Shown here in pieces: positions 32,297-42,798 of a DNA stretch of 64,000 nucleotides. Made by a program: the position numbers and the translations under genes. The first letter of the stretch is position 1. Each line of letters begins with the position of its first letter. The notes beneath the pieces were generated by a model that searched no databases, was not told the origin of the DNA, and saw only the letters and a list, made by a program, of their open reading frames with translations. The stretch is from Phoronis australis (lineage: Eukaryota; Phoronida; Phoronidae). The stretch covers positions 271,198 to 335,197 of the forward strand of contig NMRA01000293.1 in the NCBI GenBank assembly GCA_002633005.1, given 5' to 3'.

Positions 32297-32522
32297 CCTC
32301 CATCTGATGTCACGCCACTATATGTACTATAAACGTCATCGTAATCAGTTCTGTCGGAGGTCAAACCCATTTCCACATCGTCAACATCAAACGATAGCAA
32401 ACGATCAAAGTTGGGTTTGGCAACTTCGCTATCCATTGGTAGAGTGAGGCAGATGATGTCAAGGGTCACCACAAGGTCATTGAGGTCAATCTCAGGGTCA
32501 CGGATGATGCTTGCTAGTTCTC
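32297..32522 (-). CDS. SZT2: SZT2-like exon 9
   Basis: Phase 1 in, phase 2 out (GGAGG|GTTAGT). It encodes ELASIIRDPEIDLNDLVVTL and DIICLTLPMDSEV, continuing directly from LPTCIG in exon 8. The leucine pattern of the DLxVTLDxxCLTLP block is the SZT2 signature here. The second half is acidic (FDVDDVEMGLTSDRTDYDDV) and probably flexible. Confidence 0.9.
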
Positions 32523-32861
32523 CTGAAAAAACATATGAAAACAAATTTTAAACCTGCCTTAATTTCATTCTGTTTATTTTGAGTTCTTCACTGAAGATTC
32601 AAAAGCAGCAGCTGATCTGTGATGTATTCACAGGAAATTGTCATTGCTGAGTCATGTGACTAACCTATTTTTCCAAATGATTCTTGACCTGTTAAGGTTT
32701 GTATGGTCTTCTTGGTAACAGAAAACAAGTCTTGTCATGGTAAGGGAAATTTTGAGATTGGCCTAATTCATTCTTTTTTTCTTATTGAGCTATCTAAACA
32801 GGGCAAAATGCACCTTAGTTTAAAGGTGTATTTGCATGCCCCTAACTAATGCTAAATGTAC

Positions 32862-33200
32862 AGCTGGAACTAAACGACAATGATATTTGAACACCATCTA
32901 TGCTAAACAAAGTGCAGTTGTACTCAGTGACAACTTGCAAATGTGAAAACCAAAAATTCTGCAAAAAGGTGACCTTTGCACTAATGACGTACCTTAGGGG
33001 CTCACATAACCCGCATCACCAATACTTACTGGACAGAGTTCAGTGATATACAGCAGATCATTTTCGACACAAAGCTTGTTCTTGAAACATTTGGCAATTT
33101 TCAACCAACTTCATATTCACAGGGTTGCTATATGTTGTGTTTGAAACTAATTTGACCAAGCAATCACAGAGATAAGGAATTAGCCTCCTAGTTCGACTTG
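32862..33200. repeat. Dispersed repeat, family A copy 2
   Basis: Same family and orientation as 11745-12110. Diverged by many substitutions and indels, so an old pair. Lies in the intron between exons 8 and 9. Confidence 0.75.
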
Positions 33201-33449
33201 GGCTCTCTATCACAGAATATGTAAGAAAATTGATAATAAGACAGGTCACTGAGGACCATATTTTTCAGAGGTCTTTAGGATATCATAATAATCCAATCAA
33301 CTATATCAGCCAATTGTTATGTTTTAACATATCACACTTTAATTATAAAATGATAATATTCGTAACAATAAATGTACACTAAATGTCCATCACATATATG
33401 TTTGATAACTTAAAAACAAATGAAAATTGTCACAGAATTTGAAGACGAG

Positions 33450-33710
33450 TTAGTGTAATACTTGCACAGGGTACATTGAACAACAACAGTCACGTGTTAG
33501 TGTAATACTTGTACAGGGTACAATGAACAACAACACGTGTTAGTGTAATACTTGTACAGGGTACATTGAACAACAACAGTCACGTGTTAGTGTAATACTT
33601 GTACAGGGTACAATGAACAACAACACGTATTAGTGTAATACTTGTAGTGGGTACAATGAACAACAGCACGTATTAGTGTAATACTTGTACAGGGTACAAT
33701 GAACAACAGT
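33450..33710. repeat. Minisatellite with alternating 47/43-bp units, 6 copies
   Basis: TTAGTGTAATACTTGTACAG starts at 33450, 33497, 33540, 33587, 33630 and 33673. The spacings 47, 43, 47, 43 and 43 come from the presence or absence of CAGT/AGTC in the linker, so two unit types were amplified as a dimer. Confidence 0.93.
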
Positions 33711-33740
33711 TATAGCACCAGTAACAGCGCTGGTAGTTAC

Positions 33741-33924
33741 CAATGCAAGTTGGTAAGGACTGGACAGCCAATGAATGTGTGTTGAATGTTTTGGTGCGGA
33801 CTGTGCAACTTAGGTGGATGAACAATGGTTGGTCCTCAGAGTCTTCTGAATCAACAGCAAATGACAAGTCCCCGAATGAAGAGCTACGGGACTCTGAACT
33901 GCCAAAGTTGGAATGCACTGAATC
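33741..33924 (-). CDS. SZT2: SZT2-like exon 8
   Basis: Phase 0 in, phase 1 out (GCATTG|GTAACT). It runs through a Ser/acidic segment into QPLFIHLSCTVRTKTFNTHS and AVQSLPTCIG. This corresponds to the vertebrate SZT2 block LFxHLTCSVR...LPTCLGE (from memory). The intron that follows begins inside a tandem repeat. Confidence 0.9.
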
Positions 33925-34499
33925 CTGAAAGCAGATTTTAAGCAGATGAAGTTCAAATCAAAAATCGATATTTATCAAAAAACAATGGGAGTTTCATATT
34001 CAAAATAACTGACAATCCCAGTGATTTGTTTTCATTTCTAAATGTAACGACCCACGGCCCGGCGCCCCAAACTTCCCCCTCCCCCAAAACGTTCAAGCAG
34101 GGATGTACTCTAGACAACTTTGAGCATTTCTTTAAACATGCAAATTAAGGGCGCCATTATGCAAAATTCTGTTTTTGCTTATAATTGCATCACCAAGCAC
34201 TTACAGGTACATTATTTTGAAGTTTCTACCTGTGTCTTTATGGTTATCTCAGTGAATTTAATGAAGCTACACTAGCACTAAACAGATGGCTTGCATTTTG
34301 ACACGAAAATCTCAAAATGCCACAAAATGTTACAGTAATTCCAGGAAAGCAACTTTTGTTACAGAATGTCAACATGTTTCATGGAGATGTTCACACAAAT
34401 CTACAGTGACTACATGGTCTAAACTATCACTCAACTGAAAACGGCCATAACAAATACCTACAACATTCCAGGCACCCAGCTAATCTTAACATAATTTAC

Positions 34500-34613
34500 C
34501 TTATCATGGCTGGAAGGCTTAGTATCCTCATAGTCAGACACAAACATGTCGCTTTCTTCTCCCTCACGACCAGTGCTCAAGTCACCCGCTTGGTCCTCAG
34601 TCTCTGTTTGTTG
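34500..34613 (-). CDS. SZT2: SZT2-like exon 7 (acidic linker)
   Basis: 114 bp, symmetrical phase 0/0, so it could be skipped without a frameshift. It encodes 38 residues, mostly acidic and Ser-rich (REGEESDMFVSDYEDTKPSS), a likely disordered linker. The acceptor is CTTGTTGCAG and the donor AAG|GTAAAT. I recognise no domain in it. Confidence 0.82.
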
Positions 34614-34955
34614 CTGCAACAAGAAAACCAAGATGATGACAATGCTAAATGCTAAATGGTTTTAGTGACAAAGAAACATTAATAATTCAGCACGAAGTTC
34701 TTGTGCTTAGTTAATTCTCAAGAACAAATTTTGAATCATGTTCTTCCTGTTTCAGTTTTTATTTTCACTAGAAGAAATGGATGCTAACATTACATATCTG
34801 ATTTTTCCATCCGTACAGTCAAAGATGAGAAATTTTTAAATAGGTTTCATACAAATATATCGAGACAGGATGAACCACAAAAATGTTAACTTTTGACAAA
34901 ACATTGTTTGCTCGTTTGCCTCAACATAATGAACAATAATCAAAAAAATACTAAC

Positions 34956-35160
34956 GCTGGTTGACATTCGGTGCCTGAACGTGGGCGGGCAGTAGAAATA
35001 ATACTTGGGATTGGATGGAATAGGCTTGAAGAATTTCCCAATCACATCGTTGAACTTCTTCTTAATATGGCGGCTATCAGACGACAGACAGTTCCTGTAT
35101 TTAGCCAGCGACGACAGAGGAAACAGAATCATTTGTTTTTTCTTAGCCTCCTCTTCCTCC
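34956..35160 (-). CDS. SZT2: SZT2-like exon 6
   Basis: Phase 2 in, phase 0 out (ACCAGC|GTTAGT). A charged start (EEEEAKKKQMILFPLSSLAK) completes the acidic/basic region of exon 5, followed by RHIKKKFNDVIGKFFKPIPS and YYFYCPPTFRHRMSTS. The aromatic YYFYCPP stretch is typical of a beta strand leading into a loop. The acceptor is CTTTTACAG. Confidence 0.87.
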
Positions 35161-35191
35161 CTGTAAAAGTTAAAAAGTTAGAGTAAAATTG

Positions 35192-35582
35192 CAGATTTGA
35201 ACTCAGGTGATAGCTATAACAATCAGATTTGAACTCAAGTGATAGCTATAACAATCATATTTGAACTCAAGTGATAGCTATAACAATCAGATTTGAACTC
35301 AGGTGATAGCTATAACAATCAGATTTGAACTCAAGTGACAGCTATAACAATCAGATTTGAACTCAAGTGACAGCTATAACAATCAGATTTGAACTCAAGT
35401 GATAGCTATAACAATCAGATTTGAACTCAAGTGATAGCTATAACAATCAGATTTGAACTCAAGTGATAGCTGTAACAATCAGATTTGAACTCAAGTGATA
35501 GCTATAACAATCAGATTTGAACTCAAGTGATAGCTATAACAATCAGATTTGAACTCAAGTGATAGCTATAACAATCAGATTT
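35192..35582. repeat. 32-bp minisatellite, about 12 copies
   Basis: CAGATTTGAACTCAAGTGAT-AGCTATAACAAT is repeated about 12.2 times with only a few single-base variants (AGGTGA, GTGACA, CATATT, GCTGTA). It starts 30 bp past the acceptor of exon 6. Its high homogeneity suggests recent expansion and likely length variation. Confidence 0.95.
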
Positions 35583-35791
35583 AGGAGGTTGATTATAAGA
35601 CGTCACCACAATTTCAAAGTGTGAACAGAATGAATGTCTTATATTTAGCCAACAAGCCTCCCACAAACAGACCAACAGTACAATCAGCAAATTTTTAACA
35701 AAGTGTCCCAGGTTCTTAGATTGCTGTCACTAACATCTGAAGTTTTCAATTTGCCAATTTAATTAATATGTTGCGATGCACGTAGCCTCAC

Positions 35792-36044
35792 TTCTTCATT
35801 AACGTCTTGGGATCGAGTTCACTGAAGACAATCCCATCATCCTCCTCTTCTTCCTTGTCTGCTTGCTCCGCCAACTCCGCTACCTTGCGCCTCTCTATGA
35901 CCTTCTGCAGATGACGGCAGACGGTACACAGGAAGTTGGAGGCACTGACCTCTATGGGACGAGATTCTTCACAGATATTGTTGATGGCCGAATCCACATC
36001 GAGAAAGTGGACAGGATTACCAAGCTGAAGACTTTTGTACACAC
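35792..36044 (-). CDS. SZT2: SZT2-like exon 5
   Basis: Phase 1 in, phase 2 out (GAAGAA|GTGAGG). Ordered start (VYKSLQLGNPVHFLDVDSAI), then a helix with LCTVCRHLQKVIERRKVAEL, then an acidic run (ADKEEEEDDGIVFSELDP). The frame closes with a stop three bases past the donor, so retention of the next intron would truncate the protein. The F-S-E-L after the acidic run resembles an Atg8-binding (LIR) core; see findings. Confidence 0.88.
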
Positions 36045-36292
36045 CTGTAGGTATTTATGACTTGTGTTTAGTTAAATCTTTTGTCCACATTTGTATTAAA
36101 GCAGTTAAGTAATTGCATGTTACAACAAACTTTTCCATCTTTACAGTGTAGTTATTTGTCTTATTATTTTCAAACTGTTCTGTTTTAACACCATTTAAAA
36201 CTGGTCTAAACTAAACACTTCAATGCCATCAAACTGTACTCCACTGTACACAAGACAATCGCAAATATACATCAAAATAGTAAGACATGTAC

Positions 36293-36797
36293 CTTTAACA
36301 AAACACTTTAGGTACATATCTGAGACCAGACTACAGTGGCCATTAAGATAACTCTTATCTGACAACTGGTCGACGGAGATGCTTCGCTCAAATGTGCTCC
36401 TACGCCGTTCAAACCCAGTGAACATGGACTCCGTCTCTGACACACTGAGGCGCTGTGTGTCTTCCTGAAACTCTGCTGACTCCACACCAAAAGTGTAGTC
36501 CTTGACAATGTCCTTGGGATGTTGATACGTGTGCTCATAGATGAAGCTTCCAGTGATGTGTGACAAGCAACAATGGTACACATAGATGGGTAGGGTAAAA
36601 CAACCTCGCTCAGGAGATCTATCAGTTTCCTGGTCAGCCGAACTGTCATTAGCATCCTGCTCAGTGTCTGGGTGGTCGGTTGGCTGGTTTTTCTGAGAAG
36701 TGCCAGGCCGTTCCAGGTCAGCTTCAATTTTTGAAGTTAATGCTTCATCTGACTTCATAACACTATGAGACACTGCATTTCCAGATTCACTTGCTTT
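36293..36797 (-). CDS. SZT2: SZT2-like exon 4
   Basis: 505 bp, phase 0 in and phase 1 out (TTAAAG|GTACATG). It starts with an acidic, Ser/Thr-rich linker, then an ordered segment (GCFTLPIYVYHCCLSHITGS), then a basic Ser cluster (FERRRSTFERSISVDQLSD) that offers several basophilic-kinase sites, and ends in SDMYLKCFVKG. The position and the TLPI-Y block agree with SZT2. The shorter frame in +1 over the same DNA is a shadow. Confidence 0.87.
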
Positions 36798-37342
36798 CTA
36801 AAAATACAAGAAACAAAAAACATGTCATATACAATGTAAGGAATATACAACCACAAAAACAAGGTGCATGGATACAAGAGGTTGGAAATCATAAGCCCCT
36901 TTGATCAATTCTCAAAATTTAACCAATTTGATCGCGTGAAATTTGTAAGTTTGCTCTAAGCATGCCAATTTTCGAGTAGACTACAGATAAAAGTTTGGTG
37001 GTCACAGGTCAAATTGACGGTCAGTTGCTATAAAGTTTTGTGGCAAGATGCTTCTACATACCCTGTTTTGGAGTTCCATCATCTCCAGAGCACACAAGAA
37101 AAACAGATAATGCTTAAACAATGTTTCGGAAAATGATCAATGTTGCAGAAAAAGACAGTATGTTCCAAGACATAGCAACTGATACCTTGCTCACAACCGA
37201 TTCATTTTTCCAGCACACCTTAATGAGAAATCCTCTGTTGAAAGCTAATTGTAACTGCCGTAACACGCCTCATGAACAACACAACTCACACACACGTGAG
37301 CACAACTCCTCAGTCATGAATACAGCTTACTGAGCTCACAGG

Positions 37343-37908
37343 CTTACATCCATTAACAAACATAGGTCATGTACCATAAACATGGCTTTGGAAGCAGTAA
37401 AATCATGGCTCACAGACTCACATCCACTAACATAGCTCATGTACCATAAACATGGATTTGGAACTGGTAAAATCATGGCTTACTGACTCACATCCACTAA
37501 CATAGCTCATGTACCATAAACATGGATTTGGAACTGGTAAAATCATGGCTCACAGACTCACATCCACTAACATAGCTCATGTACCATAAACATGGATTTG
37601 GAACTGGTAAAATCATGGCTTACTGACTCACATCCACTAACATAGCTCATGTACCATAAACATGGATTTGGAAGCAGTAAAATCATGGCTTACTGACTCA
37701 CATCCACTAACATAGCTCATGTACCATAAACATGGATTTGGAACTGGTAAAATCATGGCTTACAGACTCACATCCACTAACATAGCTCATGTACCATAAA
37801 CATGGATTTGGAACTGGTAAAATCATGGCTTACTGACTCACATCCACTAACAAATGTGACTCATGTACCATAAACATGGTTTTGGAACTAAAAAAATCCC
37901 AGCTCACT
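37343..37908. repeat. 70-bp minisatellite, about 8 copies
   Basis: ACTCACATCCACTAACATAG-CTCATGTACCATAAACATGG-ATTTGGAACTGGTAAAATCA-TGGCTTACTG is tandemly repeated, with the outer copies most diverged. It lies in the intron between exons 3 and 4. Confidence 0.94.
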
Positions 37909-38096
37909 GGCCTTTACTACCCATACATGCCTTTGCTAGTGAATGTATCTATGAAGCCTGCTTTTTAATTGCATAAGCCTCGTTCAGTGAGTGTGGGCAT
38001 GAGCCTGTGAGACAATGAAGTGAGTTTACAGGTTCACCCCTCAGGCACTATGACAGTCCAATAACACCTCTTACACTACATCACAAAATGGCTGAC

Positions 38097-38614
38097 CTGC
38101 GAAGAAACTGGTGACACCTGGTGGGTAGTCTCAGCTAGTAAAGTCAGGTCATCATATGATGCAGGCATGATGGTGACAATAGCATCAATGGCTGACAGAG
38201 ACTTCACAAAGCACTTCCAACGTGGCAAGCAATGGCCCAGCTTCAAGTTTGCTATGTCATATCTTAATCTGCTTGCATTTAGACTGTTCATTGAGGATGA
38301 TAAATCTTCCGCCTGAGGTAGAACTGACGGAGAGTTAGACTGGGTCCAGTTGACAGGTTGTGATGCACTTGCAGAAGGTGAGTTGGCACTTGTGTCAACA
38401 CTCATCTGCCGTAGTGTCTCCTCACTCGTCTGACGTGACGCTGTCGACTGCTCACAATAGCCACCTTGATGTCGGCTGTTGATCATTTCCATGAAGGACA
38501 TCGTCTCTTTTGTGGACAAAGTCAACTCTCGATTGTGAACACTGTGCAAGCTTTCTGACAACAAGTCGAACAAGATTTTGTTGGATGACTTGACGTCGCT
38601 GGGACCTTCTTGCT
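38097..38614 (-). CDS. SZT2: SZT2-like exon 3 (long, Ser-rich)
   Basis: The longest exon in the window (518 bp), phase 1 in and phase 0 out (TCGCAG|GTCAGC). The first part is predicted helical (ILFDLLSESLHSVHNRELTL). The middle is Ser/Thr/Gln-rich and probably disordered. The end is again ordered (LRYDIANLKLGHCLPRWKCF ... IVTIMPASYDDL). It lies just after the IPYSFDLM block, as in vertebrate SZT2. The acceptor TTTTAG|AGCAAG is fixed by the reading phase; another AG two bases in would break the frame. Confidence 0.88.
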
Positions 38615-38980
38615 CTAAAATCAGTGTTGAACATATAGGAAGTGCATGAGGCAAGTCTCAAGTCTGATAAAACACAGAATGCACCCAACTAAATGTTATA
38701 CAACTTAATAATATGCAGAGGACAGGCTAAGCAGCACGGGTTAGTAGTTCTTGTTGGTAACGCCCAGTTTTGTGCCACTGTTTAGAAGTGGTGTGCAAGT
38801 GGTTTCGGTATGACAAAAACTGAGCACGACACTTTTGGACATTTTTGTATATTTTTCTAAGCGAAAATATCTGAACTTCTCCATAATGAAAACCAGTTGC
38901 CTAGACCCTAAAACTACAACTCTTATAGATTTTTTGAAACAAATCTGTCCATTTTTTAGAAATGTCACCAAATCAGATAC

Positions 38981-39138
38981 CTTGTATGAAAGATGAGAAC
39001 AGCAGCTGCACCTGCTGGGACTTTGGTAACAGCTTCATGAGATCAAAGGAGTAGGGAATATACTGGACACTAGAGGGAGTGCTATCCTGCTGTGCCTTCT
39101 TCCTAGCAGCTATCATTTCATACAGAGTTGGTGTATTC
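38981..39138 (-). CDS. SZT2: SZT2-like exon 2
   Basis: Phase 2 in, phase 1 out (TACAAG|GTATCTG). It encodes a short basic helix (YEMIAARKKAQQD) followed by VQYIPYSFDLMKLLPKSQQV, the clearest single match to human SZT2 ([20 protein letters not shown], from memory). The acceptor is a good TTATCACTGCAG. Confidence 0.93.
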
Positions 39139-39504
39139 CTGCAGTGATAAAGTTTACAAACATGATGTAACCACACGATAAGCAACCATGACTTAGCACA
39201 CCTGAGAGATAACTCTGATTGACCTCTAGCAGAATGGTCCAAGCATCAGTTTTTCTCACCGGATTCTGCAATCAACGTTTGTTTCAATGTTTGTATGTCT
39301 TGTCATTTTTTATGTGTCCTGAGGAACTATTATAGAGCATGACCCCAGCAACTAGCAGAGTCTACATTCAAGTTCAGTGACCAGTCAATTCAGTCTAACG
39401 TCTCTCAGCAAACCATCTGATGTAAGATTTTAATGGGAAGACAAAACCGTCATTTCTCTAAACATGGGACATGATGTACAAAGGGAGTTCAGGTCTGTAC
39501 CTAC

Positions 39505-39644
39505 CTTGGAGTTACTGGCTGAGGAACGAGCGAGGGAGGCTCGTTGAGTTGCGGGGAGGGTACAATCAGTTCCTCCTGGCACATGAGGCTGAGGTGTTCA
39601 AAGACTAACATGGTGCCGATACAATCGCTGTCTCTGGGCAAGAA
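39505..39644 (-). CDS. SZT2: SZT2-like exon 1 of window
   Basis: Most 5' exon I can place with confidence. It enters in phase 0 after a TTGCAG acceptor, reads FLPRDSDCIGTMLVFEHLSL and then a Pro-rich tail, and leaves in phase 2 at CCAAG|GTAGGT. The block matches human SZT2 around HPRDAACIGSLLSFEYLI (from memory). Some 900 residues of the protein should lie upstream (higher coordinates), but no reliable exon is visible in the next 24 kb. Confidence 0.9.
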
Positions 39645-39731
39645 CTGCAACCAGAAATAGACCGGGTGCCCATGTTATCGAAGGTTAAATGTACAATCCA
39701 AGTTAAGACGATCATAAGCAGGTTATTCTGA

Positions 39732-40049
39732 ATGGGACGTTGCATTTGTTTTAGGAGAGCAAAAGCGCAGCAACTAAATGTATCTATAACTTTTGACGTT
39801 CCGACTTTAAGTGACCACCTTCACAAACCACGTTTGAATTGGTGTGGGCAAATTAAAATTAGGAAATCACAAGTTAACACCAACTTAGCTAAAACCGAAT
39901 TTACAACGTTTGGTAAAACGAAACTTATGTTTTCAATGGACAAAATCTTGATACAGAACAGTCATCATATTCTGTGTCTGCTCCAGTTAACATTAATGCA
40001 GCACATTTTAGAACAAGACAACATAAATCAAAAAAGTTGTGAGGTGTAG
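39732..40049 (+). pseudogene. Reverse-transcriptase fragment of a non-LTR retroelement
   Basis: A 105-codon frame containing SQVNTNLAKTEFTTFGKTKL and MFSMDKILIQNSHH resembles the palm-to-thumb part of LINE reverse transcriptases, where W-x-x-x-x-x-x-x-N-x-x-KTxFxxF-GK is followed by IxxxxxxxYLG. The YLG is missing and no YADD box survives, so it is a decayed scrap. Similarity judged by eye. Confidence 0.45.
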
Positions 40050-41275
40050 ACTGTGACAGGGACAGGTCTAGCACTCTGAACCTAAATGATACACAGAACT
40101 TTTTAAGGTGCCTTGGTGATCACTTTTGATTTTATTGAGCTGTTCTGGAAATAATTAGCTAAGCTATCAATATTGTATTTTTACTTCTGTCCACATTATT
40201 TTAAGAACTGAAATGATGCAGACTTTTATTTTTAGTTTGCCTTGGCAAAAAGACATCTAGTTATAAAACATTTTATAATCACTGGTTTTATGGAGTTGTT
40301 TTGGTAAGAACTAACTACGCTATATTTTTACCACCTGCATAAGCTTATTTAAATGTGAATTATTTATAAAAGAGTTTCAAGCTTTGCACTGTTATGTTTC
40401 TATAATTTCTGGACTACGGTTACTGAGTTTTTTCATATTAAAATTCCATAACAATCTTGTCCCAAGTGTTAAGCGAAAGCTGAATTAAACCAAACCCTGG
40501 TTTAGTTGACATATCAGAGTAAACAGCTGATTACAAGGACCATCTGATGCTCCTTTGGATTATACAGTGTTATGTATTGTTATCACTGTCAGAAGTTATG
40601 GATTCAACAGCATCTGATTGGTCAGTACATAACGACCTCTGTCAAGGTGTGTGGTTGGCTTGAATGAAAGATGTTAGTACATGGCTAGCCAGTCAACCTC
40701 ACCTCACAAAGAAATGTCCTAGTTTGCTTTAGCCAATCAGAAGATGGAAGAACTAGTATTTATGTAATAACATAAATATGTCTTATACATAAGCCATCAA
40801 ACATAGACAGCTGACAGCCATGAAAAACAGGAGATAAGGTAATGATGATCTCAGAATTTGGAATAGAAAGTTCCATATGGTTTTACAGAATTTTTAATCT
40901 AATTCAATCTATAAAAATGTCAGTGGAAAAAATTCGACGAAAGCCTGGCTTTTTGAGTTCTGCCCATCACAGTGTTTACAAGTTTGAAATGCTAACCAAC
41001 CAGATGTAAGTAATGGTCAATATTTATGTAAGCTGAACGTGTTGTCCAAAATGAAAGTCATATTAATTTTTCTTTACTTCATTTTTACATCGCTGTCAAT
41101 GATGAGAGACATGCTCTTTAATTTTGAAAACTACTGAAAAATCTTTATTCATAAAACACTCCCATCAGTTAAAAAGTATCAAATTACAGTCAAGCCTGAT
41201 TGTTAGTCAATAAGTGGTACTGTTTCCAGTCCCATGCAAGGCTTACTATGTCAAGCCGCAAACATCAACCTCAAA
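40050..41275. other. No recognised feature
   Basis: A+T-rich sequence upstream of SZT2 exon 1. No exon of the missing SZT2 part, no tandem repeat. Confidence 0.5.
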
Positions 41276-42752
41276 TACCGTATTCGCTCTAATAACCACC
41301 CAGGGCACTTAGAAAATTTTGTTTCAGGGGGGGCGATTATTGTAACCCAAGGTGGTTGTAACTTGTTCTCCGAAACAAATGAAATCGGAAGTTAAAATTC
41401 ATCATGTTTACGCTCTGTGACGTATCTGTAATCTACGAAAGACTTTCTACAAAATCATGGTGCATTGCCATCAAACTTTGCTGATAAATTACGATCATTT
41501 TACAGAAAATTGTACTGAAATCCCAGGGCCAAAACTCACCGACCGACTGCCACATAATCGTCAATATGGCGACTTGAATGCTTGAATAAAAATAGTTTCG
41601 ACTCGACAAATTACCTAAAATCCTCCTGAAGTTTTCCAATGGTGTCCCTAAGATTTTTAAGCTCCCGTTGAGTCGTAATTAGCAGCAGGTACAAATCTGT
41701 GCTACATCGTGCCATTTATGATCGGCAACACAAGAAAAATCTCTGGACAAACAGACATGCTGCTATCATGTGACGTTTGTTTTGAACTTCGTGTGCGTTT
41801 GTGAATAAGCGAGCACGTGCATGTCACCAGAGTTCATTTGCCAGAGCAGAGACTGTCTTTGGACAGAATAAACACAATCTAACGAGCTACATGTGCTTTG
41901 TATCTAAAGAAATTAGCACAAGCAGTAGGCGTAAAGCAGAACGAGTTTCATTTAGCACTTGCCGGTCTTGTGCTAAAAACGTTCAACATTTGTCTCGGTG
42001 AGGCCCATCTTATTAGTTGCCGTGTGGCTGGATGCGTATGTAACTACCTGACAGGGTGTGTAAGCATTCACTGTCAGTGGTCATTTTGTCAGATATTTGG
42101 CTTAAAAACACCAATTATGATTAATCAAACAATCCCCCTTAAAATAACGCAAACATTTTTAAAGTATTAGAACCTGTCAGAAATTAGTGATAATATTCAT
42201 TTCTTGCCGATGCTATGCTTCCCGTTTCATGAATGGATAGTTCCCGGCTAATGTCTTTGATGATAGGTACATGTATGTAGTGCGCGTTTCCTGGCCACGT
42301 GCTTTTAACACTGCCCAAGTTTTTTATTAGTCTTCGATTTGCGGTTTTCACGTATACAAAGAAATTTGAATTTCTGTTGAAAGCAGGAAATATCTACAAT
42401 ACAATCCCGTTAGCAAGTATACTACGTATGTTCTTAAAGGCAAGACCATAGTGAGACACATTCCTTGCAAGATCAGCAAAACTTTTGTGTTCGTTTTGGG
42501 GCTCGGCGGCCGGAAGTTGGAAGTGTATAGTCACGGCTAAATACCGACATAGCGGCGAGGCTCGTGGTCAACAAATTCCGCACACAATGAATTTTTTCAG
42601 GACTGTCAGATATTATTGAAGACATTACTGGAGAATTTTAGGACTGTAGGTAAGGCATTTTTCGCATGTACACATTCAAGGACTGGGTGCTTATTTTAGC
42701 AAGTCTGAAAACGTGTGGGGGAGCACGGGCAGTTATTAGGGCGAATACGGTA
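41276..42752. mobile_element. 1.48-kb DNA element with 26-bp inverted termini
   Basis: The left end TACCGTATTCGCTCTAATAA-CCACCC (41276-41301) is the near-perfect complement of the right end GGGCAGTTATTAGGGCGAATACGGTA (42727-42752), with about four mismatches. No transposase catalytic domain was recognised. It contains the candidate coding exon at 41615-41715 (minus). No certain target-site duplication was found. Confidence 0.72.
41615..41715 (-). CDS. Candidate first coding exon of an unidentified gene
   Basis: On the minus strand an ATG at 41715 opens 33 codons, MARCSTDLYLLLITTQRELK then NLRDTIGKLQEDF, ending in a good donor (TTTTAG|GTAATT) in phase 2. The sequence forms an amphipathic, coiled-coil-like helix. 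It is not the N terminus of SZT2 as I know it. It lies wholly inside an inverted-terminus element, so it may be an exon of an element-borne gene or captured host sequence. No downstream exon was identified. Confidence 0.35.
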
Positions 42753-42798
42753 AATCAAGCTAGCCACGGTAATCTTTTTTTTGAAGTAGCCATGGAGC

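Larger units (their letters stand above)
82..39644 (-). other. SZT2: SZT2-like gene, partial, 37 exons recognised
   Basis: Gene-level entry for the minus-strand exons listed below. SZT2 is the largest KICSTOR subunit; with KPTN, ITFG2 and KICS2 it docks GATOR1 on the lysosome, so that mTORC1 is shut off when amino acids are low (family knowledge). The identification rests on ordered blocks similar to human SZT2 as I remember it, from about residue 950 of about 3,400 to a few hundred residues before the C terminus. Each exon has AG/GT borders and the codon phase is kept from exon to exon, except between exons 31 and 32. The first ~900 residues and the C terminus lie outside the window. Introns of 250-600 bp not listed separately (for example 207-585, 788-1289, 1498-2001, 2208-2675, 5578-5964, 14100-14438, 16684-17350, 17940-18320, 19823-20453, 23499-23935, 31879-32296, 33925-34499, 34614-34955, 38615-38980, 39139-39504) show nothing I recognise. 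Confidence 0.93.

Noticed and set aside
37121-37333. 70-codon plus-strand open frame before the 70-bp minisatellite
   Set aside because: No recognisable motif and it ends in the first diverged repeat copy; treated as intron.
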